From NCBI GenBank assembly GCA_020631215.1, contig JAHDHS010000025.1, positions 1 through 35,215 of the forward strand: a stretch of DNA of 35,215 nucleotides, read 5' to 3'. The position numbers and the translations under genes were made by a program. How positions within the stretch are numbered: position 1 is the first letter of the stretch; each line of letters starts with the position of its first letter. Below the pieces are notes generated by a model that searched no databases, was not told the origin of the DNA, and saw only the letters and a list, made by a program, of their open reading frames with translations. Source of the stretch: Hellea sp. (GTDB taxonomy: Bacteria > Pseudomonadota > Alphaproteobacteria > Caulobacterales > Maricaulaceae). Positions 1-6,721 of the stretch are shown one piece after another.

Positions 1-784
1 AGCTAAGCTGCGCGATCAGACGGGTGAAATGCGCGCTCAGCGCCATATTCGTGCTAATCCAGTCTTCACCGCTTTCTTTCAAAACTGCGTCTTTCAGGCG
101 TTTCACGTCTTGCGGCGTGAAATGTATGGCGACGGGCAGATTATAATGCACACTCCGGTCCATGGCCCGAATGATCGCCCCCTTGATGAAACGCCCCGGC
201 CATCCCTTTATCGGGATAGGCTTGGGCAGGCCGCGTTGTTTCAGGTCGCGCCGGATATCTGGTTTGCTGCGATTGCTTCCGAATTTGAAAACATCCAGAT
301 GATGGGTGAACGGGGCAGGGGGCGGCGCTTTATCCTCTGACAGAGCCGTATAAATCCCGGCCAGATGATGCATGATCTTATGATAGCCCGCCGCATCGGT
401 CAGCACATGACTGATCGCGATACCCAGCGCGCAGCCTCCATCTTTGAACGTCGTGAGTGTATAGGTTGAGAGATTGGTGCGGGCTTTAAGAACATGCTTT
501 CGGCGGGGCTGCTCTATGAAATCCGGCCGTTTCGATATGTCCAGCCAGTCCTTAGCCGATCCGTCGTGTTGCCGGGTGCTGAGTTTGACATTTTCGCCTG
601 CCATGACTTGGCTGGATAGGGCATCATACCGCCCGGCGAGAGCCGGAAAGTCATCGATCAACTGCGCGACTGCGCGCACCAAAATCCCGGTGTCCAGCCC
701 GTCAGAAAACAGATATTGCAGCCCAATATAATTGCCATATAGCAGGTGGTTTTCGTCAATCGGGCTGACGGGATAAGGAATCAC
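1..784 (-). CDS. BAHD-type (HxxxD) acyltransferase, partial, cut by window edge
   Basis: Reading the minus strand, one frame stays open from a GTG at 784 to the left edge, giving at least 261 residues. Two hallmarks of the plant-type transferase family (PF02458) are visible: FPALAGRY near residues 46-53, equivalent to the usual YPLAGR, and SHVLTDAAG near residues 125-133, which supplies the catalytic HxxxD (His126, Asp130). The family uses an acyl-CoA to acylate a hydroxyl or amine. The C-terminal half, where the DFGWG motif should lie, is outside the window. The GTG lies 5 bases after the stop of the dehydrogenase gene upstream, so the two are probably co-transcribed. A hydroxyl acyltransferase beside a hydroxysteroid-type dehydrogenase suggests a sterol or alcohol acceptor, which is inference. 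The start codon is uncertain because the frame is also open a little upstream. Confidence 0.72.
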   Translation of the reverse strand, partial: MIPYPVSPIDENHLLYGNYIGLQYLFSDGLDTGILVRAVAQLIDDFPALAGRYDALSSQVMAGENVKLSTRQHDGSAKDWLDISKRPDFIEQPRRKHVLKARTNLSTYTLTTFKDGGCALGIAISHVLTDAAGYHKIMHHLAGIYTALSEDKAPPPAPFTHHLDVFKFGSNRSKPDIRRDLKQRGLPKPIPIKGWPGRFIKGAIIRAMDRSVHYNLPVAIHFTPQDVKRLKDAVLKESGEDWISTNMALSAHFTRLIAQLS

Positions 785-789
785 AGGCC

Positions 790-1551
790 CTAGAAACCAT
801 CCGGACGAAGCTGCGCATCCGTGCCGCCATCCACATAAATCACGCTGCCTTGCATGTAATCGGCAGCATCGGAGAGCATGAACTCGATAACGCCGGCGAT
901 TTCGTCCGGATCGGCATAGCGGTCTTTGGGGATCGGAATCATCTCCACGCTTTTACCGATTTGCGGATGATCCGCCGCGCCGCGAAACATGGGCGTCTCC
1001 GTCATGCCCGGCGCAATAGCGTTTAGCGTAATGCCTGCCTTGCCCCACTCAGCCGCCCGGCGGCGCATCGCGCGTGACAAAGCGTGTTTGGAATTGGCAT
1101 AAACCAACGCCCCATGGGCATCGCCAATATATTGCATCGTCTGATCTTCTTTGCCTTCCAGCATAGAGCGCACAATGTCACCCTTAGGCTGCACGCGGCT
1201 TTGCGCGGAATTGGAGGCAATAATAACAACGCGGCCAGATGTCTCTTCCAGCGCATCTTTAAACCCATCCAGCAGTTCCACAGCCCCGAAATAATTCACG
1301 CGGGCGACCAATTGCCCGTTATCTATATGTCCGCCAAGACCCGCAGCCAGAACAAGACGGTCAATTTTACCGCCGCTCATCTCTAACGCCTGATCAATCG
1401 CGGCCTGACGCCCCTCTTGGGTCGATAGATCCGCCTCTATGTCAGCGTTTTTCAGGTCAATCCCGATAATCTCAAGCCCTTGCGCTTTGAGACGTTCTGC
1501 GCAGCATGCGCCGATACCCGAAGCCGAGCCTGTCACAACAGCAAATCCCAT
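790..1551 (-). CDS. Short-chain dehydrogenase, 3-alpha-hydroxysteroid dehydrogenase-like
   Basis: A 253-residue classical SDR. The nucleotide-binding motif is TGSASGIG (residues 7-14), Asp32 after the second strand suggests NAD preference, and the catalytic Ser113, Tyr151 and Lys155 (YANSK) are present. Several stretches closely match, from memory, the Comamonas testosteroni 3-alpha-hydroxysteroid dehydrogenase/carbonyl reductase: ADLSTQEGRQAAI, VNYFGAVELLD, RRRAAEWG and the end YVDGGTDAQLRPDGF. The likely reaction is NAD-dependent oxidation or reduction of a 3-hydroxyl or ketone on a steroid-like substrate in the cytoplasm. It starts 3 bases after the NTF2-like gene and is followed 5 bases later by the acyltransferase, so the three form an operon. 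The family is certain; the steroid specificity is an inference strengthened by the neighbours. Confidence 0.88.
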   Translation of the reverse strand: MGFAVVTGSASGIGACCAERLKAQGLEIIGIDLKNADIEADLSTQEGRQAAIDQALEMSGGKIDRLVLAAGLGGHIDNGQLVARVNYFGAVELLDGFKDALEETSGRVVIIASNSAQSRVQPKGDIVRSMLEGKEDQTMQYIGDAHGALVYANSKHALSRAMRRRAAEWGKAGITLNAIAPGMTETPMFRGAADHPQIGKSVEMIPIPKDRYADPDEIAGVIEFMLSDAADYMQGSVIYVDGGTDAQLRPDGF

Positions 1552-1554
1552 GAT

Positions 1555-2025
1555 CTAATCCTTTATCCATTTGGCCGTTAGGCCATCATCTTTGAGTGTT
1601 CCGTCAATAATGGCGCGCGGTTCAGAGCGCGTATAGCTGATCCGCCATCCCATATCGGTTTTGACATATTTGTCGTGATAGAAACTGGAGAGCAGCCTAA
1701 AGCCATTATCATCCGGGTTATAGGTGGCAAATCCCAAATTCCACACGGCTTGGGCGGTGTCACCGTCAATCTCGATCTCGCCATTATGCCCCTGATGCAC
1801 ATCGGTAATGGGCGTATTCACGGCCATTTGCGTGAAAATCCCGACCAGCCCGTCCAGGTCAAACTCCCCCAGAGGCGGAAAATCAATGACCGCATCCGGC
1901 GTGAAACAGGATTTCATCGCCTCAACATCCTTGCGGTCGCATGCATTCAGATACCGGGCCTTCAGCCGTCGAATATCGCTTTCGGCTTCCAATTTAGCAA
2001 TGCGATCTTCTAGGTTCATAGACAT
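1555..2025 (-). CDS. NTF2/SnoaL-like domain protein
   Basis: A 156-residue protein of the SnoaL_4/NTF2 superfamily. An N-terminal helix (EDRIAKLEAESDIRRLKARY) is followed by the typical acidic segment CFTPDAVIDFP and a conical alpha+beta barrel ending in GWRISYTRSEPR. Members of this fold include ketosteroid isomerases, dehydratases and polyketide cyclases, but many have no known activity. An enzymatic role on the product of the adjacent dehydrogenase is possible. Two in-frame ATGs, at 2025 and 2019, are candidates, and neither has a clear Shine-Dalgarno sequence. A perfect TATAAT lies 15 bases upstream on this strand, so the transcript may be nearly leaderless. It is the first gene of the minus-strand operon with the SDR and the acyltransferase. 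Confidence 0.82.
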   Translation of the reverse strand: MSMNLEDRIAKLEAESDIRRLKARYLNACDRKDVEAMKSCFTPDAVIDFPPLGEFDLDGLVGIFTQMAVNTPITDVHQGHNGEIEIDGDTAQAVWNLGFATYNPDDNGFRLLSSFYHDKYVKTDMGWRISYTRSEPRAIIDGTLKDDGLTAKWIKD

Positions 2026-2039
2026 GTTTCATGTGAAAA

Positions 2040-2045
2040 ATTATA
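2040..2045 (-). promoter_or_regulatory. Candidate -10 box of the minus-strand NTF2-SDR-acyltransferase operon
   Basis: Read on the minus strand this is TATAAT. The -35 position 16-18 bases upstream has no TTGACA-like hexamer and is occupied by one of the TTGCGTAG repeats (2061-2072). That arrangement suits a promoter controlled by a protein bound at the -35 region. The predicted start of transcription would be about 8 bases before the ATG at 2025. Confidence 0.45.
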
Positions 2046-2060
2046 TGTGAGGCTCGCCTA

Positions 2061-2135
2061 TCAATTGCGTAGATAAATAGCAAGAACACTACGCAAATCG
2101 AGGAAATTTGGAAGCATATAGCATCAATTGCGCAG
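2061..2135. promoter_or_regulatory. Candidate operator array: three CAATTGCG(T/C)AG elements
   Basis: TCAATTGCGTAG at 2061-2072 and CTACGCAAAT at 2089-2098 form an inverted repeat with a perfect 8-base arm (TTGCGTAG/CTACGCAA) and a 16-base spacer. A third element, TCAATTGCGCAG, lies at 2124-2135 in the same orientation as the first. All three sit in the divergent region between the SDR operon and the sulfatase gene. The spacing suggests binding sites for a dimeric regulator controlling both directions. This sequence differs from the dyad beside the TetR gene, so a second regulator, not seen here, would be needed. Confidence 0.45.
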
Positions 2136-2173
2136 CAAACTGTCATTTACTTGCGATTCGCTGGATTTCTGCC

Positions 2174-2202
2174 TTGACGGCTGGGGTCCATATTTCTAAC
2201 AG
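2174..2202 (+). promoter_or_regulatory. Weak candidate promoter for the sulfatase transcript
   Basis: TTGACG at 2174-2179 is followed after 17 bases by TAACAG at 2197-2202. The -35 matches well and the -10 matches poorly (3 of 6). It is listed because any promoter for the sulfatase must lie upstream of the hairpin at 2246-2272, and this is the best -35-like hexamer in the leader. Confidence 0.25.
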
Positions 2203-2245
2203 AGTTGTAAGAGATATCGGGACAGAACCCTGGGGAGAGGGGCAC

Positions 2246-2279
2246 ATGCGGGTCGTCAGGGGCGGCCCGCATTTTTTTT
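2246..2279 (+). terminator. Intrinsic terminator or attenuator in the sulfatase leader
   Basis: ATGCGGGTCG (2246-2255) pairs with CGGCCCGCAT (2263-2272) to give a 10-bp stem with one G-U pair and a 7-base loop. It runs into eight consecutive T residues (2272-2279). The T tract ends 18 bases before the sulfatase ATG, and the sulfatase ribosome-binding site (AGGGGA, 2286-2291) follows directly. A terminator here has no upstream plus-strand gene to terminate, so attenuation of the sulfatase transcript is the likelier role. Confidence 0.7.
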
Positions 2280-2297
2280 GGTTTAGGGGACGGCAAT

Positions 2298-3902
2298 ATG
2301 ATCAATTACAGGCGGGCAGTCATTAAAAGCATGGCCGTGCTGTCTGCCTTGGCATTTTCGGCCTGCGGCGAGAAGACCTCAGACTCATTACAAGTGACTT
2401 CAAAAGTGACTTCCGAGACGGCGCGAGCCGCAAATACGCCAGCCGTCAAAGCCCCAGAAAAGAGTTCAGGGCAGCCAAATATCCTGATCATTCTGGCTGA
2501 TGATTTGGGCTGGGCCGATATGGGCTTTCGCGGCAGTGATATTCAGACGCCCAATCTGGACCGTCTCGCGGCGGAAGGGCTGGTGCTGAACCGCTTTTAT
2601 TCCATGCCCATCTGTACGCCAACGCGCTCCGCCCTAATGACCGGGCGTGACCCGATGAAACTGGGCTCTATTTATGCAGGGTTTCAGCCATGGCAGAATG
2701 GCGGCGTCTCGCCGGAGGAACATTTCATGCCGCAGAGCTTTCAGGCGGCGGGCTATCAGACCGCCATGGTCGGCAAATGGCATCTGGGCCATACGACCGA
2801 ACCGCTGACGCCCAATGTGCGCGGCTTTGATCATTTCTTCGGACATCTAAATACGCAGATCGATTATTTCGATTACACAGTGGCGGATGGATATGATCTT
2901 CAGGAAAACGGAGTCTCGGTGCAGCGCGAAGGTTACGCAACGGATGTCCATGCCGATGAGTCTGTGCGTTATCTGACTGAGATACGCGACCGGGAAAAAC
3001 CCTTCTTTTTATATGTGCCTCTGCTCGCCCCCCATTCGCCCATGCAAGCCAAGGACGAAGACTTAGCCAAATACCCAAAGCGCCGTAACCTGCCGGCCAC
3101 GAAGAAAACTTATGCTGCTATGGTCGACAATATGGACCAGGCAATAGGGCGGATTTTGAGCGCGCTGGACGAACAGGGTCTGGCGGAAAATACACTGGTT
3201 TTCTTCTTCTCCGATAATGGCGGGCTGGAGGCTTTCGGGGCGGATAACGGCCCCTATCGCGGAGGTAAGCTGGAGACATTTGAAGGCGGGATTCGCGTGG
3301 CTTCCGTCATGCGATGGCCCGGCCACATCGCGCCGGGAACTCAGACAGATGACGTGGTGTCTGTCGTGGATATCTTTCCCAGCTTCGCAGAAGCTACGGG
3401 TGTGGCCATGGGGCATGAGAAAAAACTGGATGGTCAAAATCGCTGGCCGGCTTTGACAAATTCGGGCCCTGATAAACGTGATGGTGATTTATATTTTGCC
3501 TCTAACTCCCCGATTTATAACAAGTTTCATGTCAGCCTGATCGAAGATAAATGGAAGCTCGTGCAAATTATCGATCATGATTGGAATGAATTAAATATTG
3601 AAAGCTTCCTTTTTGATTTACCAAATGACCCGGGCGAGACAACCAATTTGGCCGAAGCCAATCCGGATGTCGTCAAACGCATGGCGGGCAAAATTCGCAA
3701 ATGGCAAAGCCAGCATCCGATCAATGGGGTGCGTGTCTCGCTCGCCCCGCATCCTGGCTGGCGTGCGCCAAAAGATTACGCCAAATCAGTCATCCCGACA
3801 GAGGATTTACGGGAAGATTATCTGGACAGTTACACTTCGGGCATGCGCGGAAAAATTCTGCAAAGACGTCATGGGGATAAAGGAAAGCTCAGCTATGAGT
3901 AA
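2298..3902 (+). CDS. Formylglycine-dependent sulfatase (arylsulfatase family), probable lipoprotein
   Basis: A 534-residue sulfatase. The N-terminus (residues 1-23) is a signal sequence ending in a lipobox-like FSAC, so Cys23 is probably lipid-modified and the enzyme is outside the cytoplasm. ILADDLG (Asp68, Asp69) supplies metal ligands, CTPTRSALMTGR contains the cysteine (Cys106) that is converted to formylglycine, and FSDNGG holds the second metal-binding Asp-Asn pair. The family hydrolyses sulfate esters; the cysteine type requires a formylglycine-generating enzyme, which is absent from this window. The gene overlaps the next one by 8 bases (ATGAGTAA), implying translational coupling to an alkyl-sulfatase-like protein. 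The start at 2298 has AGGGGA upstream; an internal ATG at 2331 would also keep a signal peptide. Desulfation of a sterol sulfate or a polysaccharide are both possible, and the neighbours favour a small lipid substrate. Confidence 0.93.
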   Translation: MINYRRAVIKSMAVLSALAFSACGEKTSDSLQVTSKVTSETARAANTPAVKAPEKSSGQPNILIILADDLGWADMGFRGSDIQTPNLDRLAAEGLVLNRFYSMPICTPTRSALMTGRDPMKLGSIYAGFQPWQNGGVSPEEHFMPQSFQAAGYQTAMVGKWHLGHTTEPLTPNVRGFDHFFGHLNTQIDYFDYTVADGYDLQENGVSVQREGYATDVHADESVRYLTEIRDREKPFFLYVPLLAPHSPMQAKDEDLAKYPKRRNLPATKKTYAAMVDNMDQAIGRILSALDEQGLAENTLVFFFSDNGGLEAFGADNGPYRGGKLETFEGGIRVASVMRWPGHIAPGTQTDDVVSVVDIFPSFAEATGVAMGHEKKLDGQNRWPALTNSGPDKRDGDLYFASNSPIYNKFHVSLIEDKWKLVQIIDHDWNELNIESFLFDLPNDPGETTNLAEANPDVVKRMAGKIRKWQSQHPINGVRVSLAPHPGWRAPKDYAKSVIPTEDLREDYLDSYTSGMRGKILQRRHGDKGKLSYE

Positions 3903-5292
3903 GGTCTTAAAAATTCTGGCACGACTGATCGGATTACTGGTTGTTGGTTTTGCTATTCTGTATTTATTCTTTCCGGGCTTCAAGAAATCGCTTCAGTTAA
4001 AAGCCGTAGATAAGATGGGCGATGTCGCGGTTAAGCGTATGTCGGAGAACCCTGATGCGGCTGGATCTGTCGCGGCGGAATTTATCAATATTCCGATTAA
4101 GGCGCGGGAAATATCCGGCGGTGTTTGGCAGGCGACCGGCGTCGGCAATGCCCATCTGATCACGACGTCGGGTAAGGATGTGCTCTTCGATACCGGGTTA
4201 TCGACTCAGGCGCCCAAACAAATCAAAGCCCTTAAAGACGCCGTTCCGGATTTGGAGCTTTCCCACATCATCACATCACATTCCCATGCCGATCATGCAG
4301 GCGGCGTGAAATTCTGGGATGAAGACGGGATTGATATTGTCGCCCATGCCGAATTTGTGGAGGAACAGCGTTATCTAACCGAATTGCAGGATTATTTTTG
4401 GCATCGTAACCGGACTCTTTTTCCCTTTATGCCTGAAAGCCCGCCCACGATCGGCCTGATCGCCTATGGCGGTATTGAACCGACAATGACCGTTGCCAAT
4501 GGTCAGCCCTTGAAAGTTACGCAAGGCGGCGTGGAATTTGAACTTTATGCGCTGCCGGGGGCGGAAGGGGCGGATAATCTGGTTCTGTGGCTGCCGCAGA
4601 AGAAGATATTATTCTCCGGTGATTTCTTCGGGCCTTTATTCCCGCAATTTCCCAATATTTTCACTATGCGCGGTGAGAAAATCCGTAAACCTGTCGAATA
4701 TGTCAATTCATTGGATGTCATCATTGATCTTGATCCCGATATGATCGTCCCCAGTCACAAAGATCCCATCACCGATAAGGCCGTCATTCGCGAGGGTCTG
4801 GTGAAAATGCGCGACGCCACGAAATATGTGCATGACCAAACGGTTGAAGGCATGAATGCCGGAAAGAAGCTGGAGCAGCTTATGGCTGAAATTCAGCTGC
4901 CTGCAGAACTGGCCCTGACTCAGGAACATGGCAAGGTCAGCTGGGCCGTCAAATCGATTTGGGAATATTACGCGACCTGGTTCCATTTTGACAAAACGAC
5001 GGAGCTTTATCACGTGCCTCAAAGCGCGGTTCATTCTGATATTCTCGAATTGGTGGACGGGGAAGCGCTTGTGAAAAAGGCGGCAGATTATATCGCGCAA
5101 GATAAACCCCTGGAGGCTCTGCATTTGCTGGATATTGTTGATGGCGGAGGCGTTGATAATACGGCCGTCTTGGATGCGCGGATCAACGCGCTAAACATTC
5201 TGAAAAGCCGTGCCGAAGCAGGGGAGAAAAACAGCTATGAGATATACTGGCTGAATTACCGGATCAGAGAGACCGAGGCGAGGTTGCAATAA
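3895..5292 (+). CDS. MBL-fold metallo-hydrolase with alkyl-sulfatase-type C-terminus, membrane anchored
   Basis: Start chosen at 3895, inside the stop region of the sulfatase, because it gives a protein (465 residues) that opens with a clean membrane segment (residues about 7-27). The frame is open further upstream but that part lies inside the sulfatase gene. Residues 129-134 (HSHADH) are the zinc-binding motif of the metallo-beta-lactamase fold, and FDTG (98-101) and PSHKDP follow as expected. The segment after about residue 290 (VHDQTVEGMNAGKKLEQLM, then WEYYATWFHFDKTTELY) resembles the dimerisation region of SdsA1/BDS1-type alkyl sulfatases. It probably hydrolyses an ester, perhaps a sulfate ester, on the outer face of the inner membrane. 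It is shorter than typical 600-residue alkyl sulfatases, so the substrate may differ. Confidence 0.85.
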   Translation: MSKVLKILARLIGLLVVGFAILYLFFPGFKKSLQLKAVDKMGDVAVKRMSENPDAAGSVAAEFINIPIKAREISGGVWQATGVGNAHLITTSGKDVLFDTGLSTQAPKQIKALKDAVPDLELSHIITSHSHADHAGGVKFWDEDGIDIVAHAEFVEEQRYLTELQDYFWHRNRTLFPFMPESPPTIGLIAYGGIEPTMTVANGQPLKVTQGGVEFELYALPGAEGADNLVLWLPQKKILFSGDFFGPLFPQFPNIFTMRGEKIRKPVEYVNSLDVIIDLDPDMIVPSHKDPITDKAVIREGLVKMRDATKYVHDQTVEGMNAGKKLEQLMAEIQLPAELALTQEHGKVSWAVKSIWEYYATWFHFDKTTELYHVPQSAVHSDILELVDGEALVKKAADYIAQDKPLEALHLLDIVDGGGVDNTAVLDARINALNILKSRAEAGEKNSYEIYWLNYRIRETEARLQ

Positions 5293-5293
5293 T

Positions 5294-5421
5294 CGTCACA
5301 CCGACGCAGGCGAAGCCTGCCCGGTGCCCATGTCTAGCCCGTTCCACGAACGCGATATCGAATAGTTTGAGAGATTCAGGCGTGGGTTCCGGGTGACGCT
5401 TTGCGTCACGTCGGAATGACG
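5294..5421. repeat. Intergenic inverted-repeat element with a hairpin in each arm
   Basis: CGTCACACCGACG (5294-5306) is an imperfect inverted copy of CGTCGGAATGACG (5409-5421), matching 10 of 13. Each arm also contains its own hairpin: GCAGGC-GAA-GCCTGC (5306-5320) on the left and GTGACGC-TTT-GCGTCAC (5393-5409) on the right. Each hairpin is followed, in inverted orientation, by a CCCGGNNCCCA segment. It fills the gap between two convergent genes. It resembles the dispersed CGTCATTCCGAC-type intergenic repeats common in alphaproteobacteria and may end transcription from both sides. Confidence 0.7.
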
Positions 5422-5422
5422 A

Positions 5423-6283
5423 TCATGAGTGTTTTTTCACCCACCCATCTAATCGCTCACATAATAAGCTTATGGATTGAAAGGCGAAATGATTATGGCC
5501 TGTGTCCGGCAAGATAATTAATTCATGACTGGGCGCATTGATATAGTCTTTAGGGGCGTCTTCGGGTGGGATGCCAATGTCATGATCGCCAAAGGCAAAA
5601 AACATTGGTTTATCAATAGCTTCGACCTCAGCTCTAAAGCTACCGCGGACCATGCTCATCATGCCGCCTGCCGCATAAAGCGTGCTAGTGATTTCACGCA
5701 GCCTTTCAGTCAGTTCCGGGGTCTCGCCGCCAAAAGTGATCGACTTTCCGCTTGGGCCCTGATTGGGATATTCGATAAAATCTGAGCCGAATTTATTCAG
5801 CGTCAGTTTCTTGATGTCGCGCTCAAGGGCTTCGGGCTTTTCAATATAAGCTCGTTCGTCATCAGACAGCCCCCAATCCAGACCGCCCGCGCTGGAGCCG
5901 AATAGGCCGATGGCTTTGAACAGATTGTGGCGCGCTTGGATTAGAGTGATAACCATGCCGCCCATGGAATGACCAATGCCGATCATAGGCGTTTTGATGT
6001 TCATAAGCTTAATCGCTTCGGCGAGGAGGTCGGCGGCTTGGCGGGGTTTGAGAAAAGGATAATCTTCGGGCAGCGGATTACTGGCTGTGCCCGGATGATC
6101 CATCGTGATGACGCGGTAGCCGCGTTTCGTCATGCGCTGTGCAAAGCTGTGATCGGGGGTCAGGTTAAAAAGTTCATCCGTCACGCCGCCGCCCGGGAGG
6201 CATAGCAGTGTGATGTTTTTGAGATCACCCAGAGGCGCATAGTCATGCGCCGTAAAGTCTATGCCCTCGGCCTTGACGGTCAG
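5423..6283 (-). CDS. Alpha/beta hydrolase, non-canonical start
   Basis: An alpha/beta-fold hydrolase with nucleophile elbow GHSMGG, a later GDHDIG segment supplying the acid, and DTGHNH supplying the catalytic histidine. The only ordinary start codon (GTG at 6184) would remove the first strand and the oxyanion-hole LPGGG. The same frame continues upstream without a stop through TVKAEGIDFTAHDYAPLGD and NITLLCLPGGG, which looks like genuine coding sequence. There is no ATG, GTG or TTG in that extension. A CTG at 6283 would give 286 residues, a normal family length, and an ATC is another option. The gene follows the ferredoxin on the same strand, 23 bases or less downstream, so coupled translation is plausible. 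The substrate is unknown; ester or thioester hydrolysis is typical of the family. Confidence 0.8.
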   Translation of the reverse strand: MTVKAEGIDFTAHDYAPLGDLKNITLLCLPGGGVTDELFNLTPDHSFAQRMTKRGYRVITMDHPGTASNPLPEDYPFLKPRQAADLLAEAIKLMNIKTPMIGIGHSMGGMVITLIQARHNLFKAIGLFGSSAGGLDWGLSDDERAYIEKPEALERDIKKLTLNKFGSDFIEYPNQGPSGKSITFGGETPELTERLREITSTLYAAGGMMSMVRGSFRAEVEAIDKPMFFAFGDHDIGIPPEDAPKDYINAPSHELIILPDTGHNHFAFQSISLLCERLDGWVKKHS

Positions 6284-6306
6284 GATATCAGGCGAGCTGC
6301 GGATGA

Positions 6307-6621
6307 TTAGGCTTCTGGCGCGATTTCTATGGCTAGGCCGTCATGCTCTACGCCGATTTTGATCTGGCAGGAGAGGCGGGAGCCCTCTCTGATTTCGACA
6401 AAATCCTCCAGCCCTTCAAGCATATAGCCTTCATCTTCGGTGCGTTCTCCGGCCTTGGCCGCATCCGCGAAATAGACATGACACGTCCCGCAGCTCGCCA
6501 CGCCGCCGCATGTGCCCTCAACCAGGCCCGCGTCTCGCAGGGCATCCATCATCGGCGTGCCTTCCGGCGCCTCAACCGTTTGGGATTCACCTTCAAGGGT
6601 CGTGATGTTCAGTTTTGCCAT
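6307..6621 (-). CDS. Adrenodoxin-type [2Fe-2S] ferredoxin
   Basis: A 104-residue ferredoxin with the four cluster ligands Cys38, Cys44, Cys47 and Cys85 in the C-x5-C-x2-C ... C arrangement of the adrenodoxin/putidaredoxin group. This group carries single electrons to class I cytochromes P450, so the P450 at 15171-16571 is the obvious partner; the Rieske oxygenase is an alternative. No ferredoxin reductase is present in the window. It is divergent from the CoA-transferase operon across a 100-base region that contains a dyad matching the one beside the TetR gene, so its expression is probably co-regulated with that operon. Confidence 0.93.
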   Translation of the reverse strand: MAKLNITTLEGESQTVEAPEGTPMMDALRDAGLVEGTCGGVASCGTCHVYFADAAKAGERTEDEGYMLEGLEDFVEIREGSRLSCQIKIGVEHDGLAIEIAPEA

Positions 6622-6665
6622 ATTTGTCCTCTTTTGGGTTGACTGGATGAGTTCAAAAGGTATTT

Positions 6666-6680
6666 TCGAACAGCGTTCGG
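6666..6680. promoter_or_regulatory. Candidate TetR operator, copy A
   Basis: TCGAAC-AGC-GTTCGG is one mismatch from the perfect dyad CCGAAC-AAC-GTTCGG found directly in front of the TetR gene at 14453-14467. It sits midway between the ferredoxin start (6621, minus) and the CoA-transferase start (6722, plus), so one bound dimer could control both directions. Confidence 0.72.
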
Positions 6681-6721
6681 AAAGTCTCTAGCGCCAAGTA
6701 ATTATGATAGCAAGGTAGAAG

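Noticed and set aside
2108-2326. Open frame of 72 codons in the sulfatase leader, considered as a leader peptide for attenuation
   Set aside because: It starts with TTG without a ribosome-binding site, has no run of regulatory codons, and runs through the hairpin into the sulfatase gene in another frame.
3598-3894. Upstream extension of the metallo-hydrolase frame
   Set aside because: It lies wholly inside the sulfatase coding sequence, and the ATG at 3895 gives a clean membrane anchor at the N-terminus.
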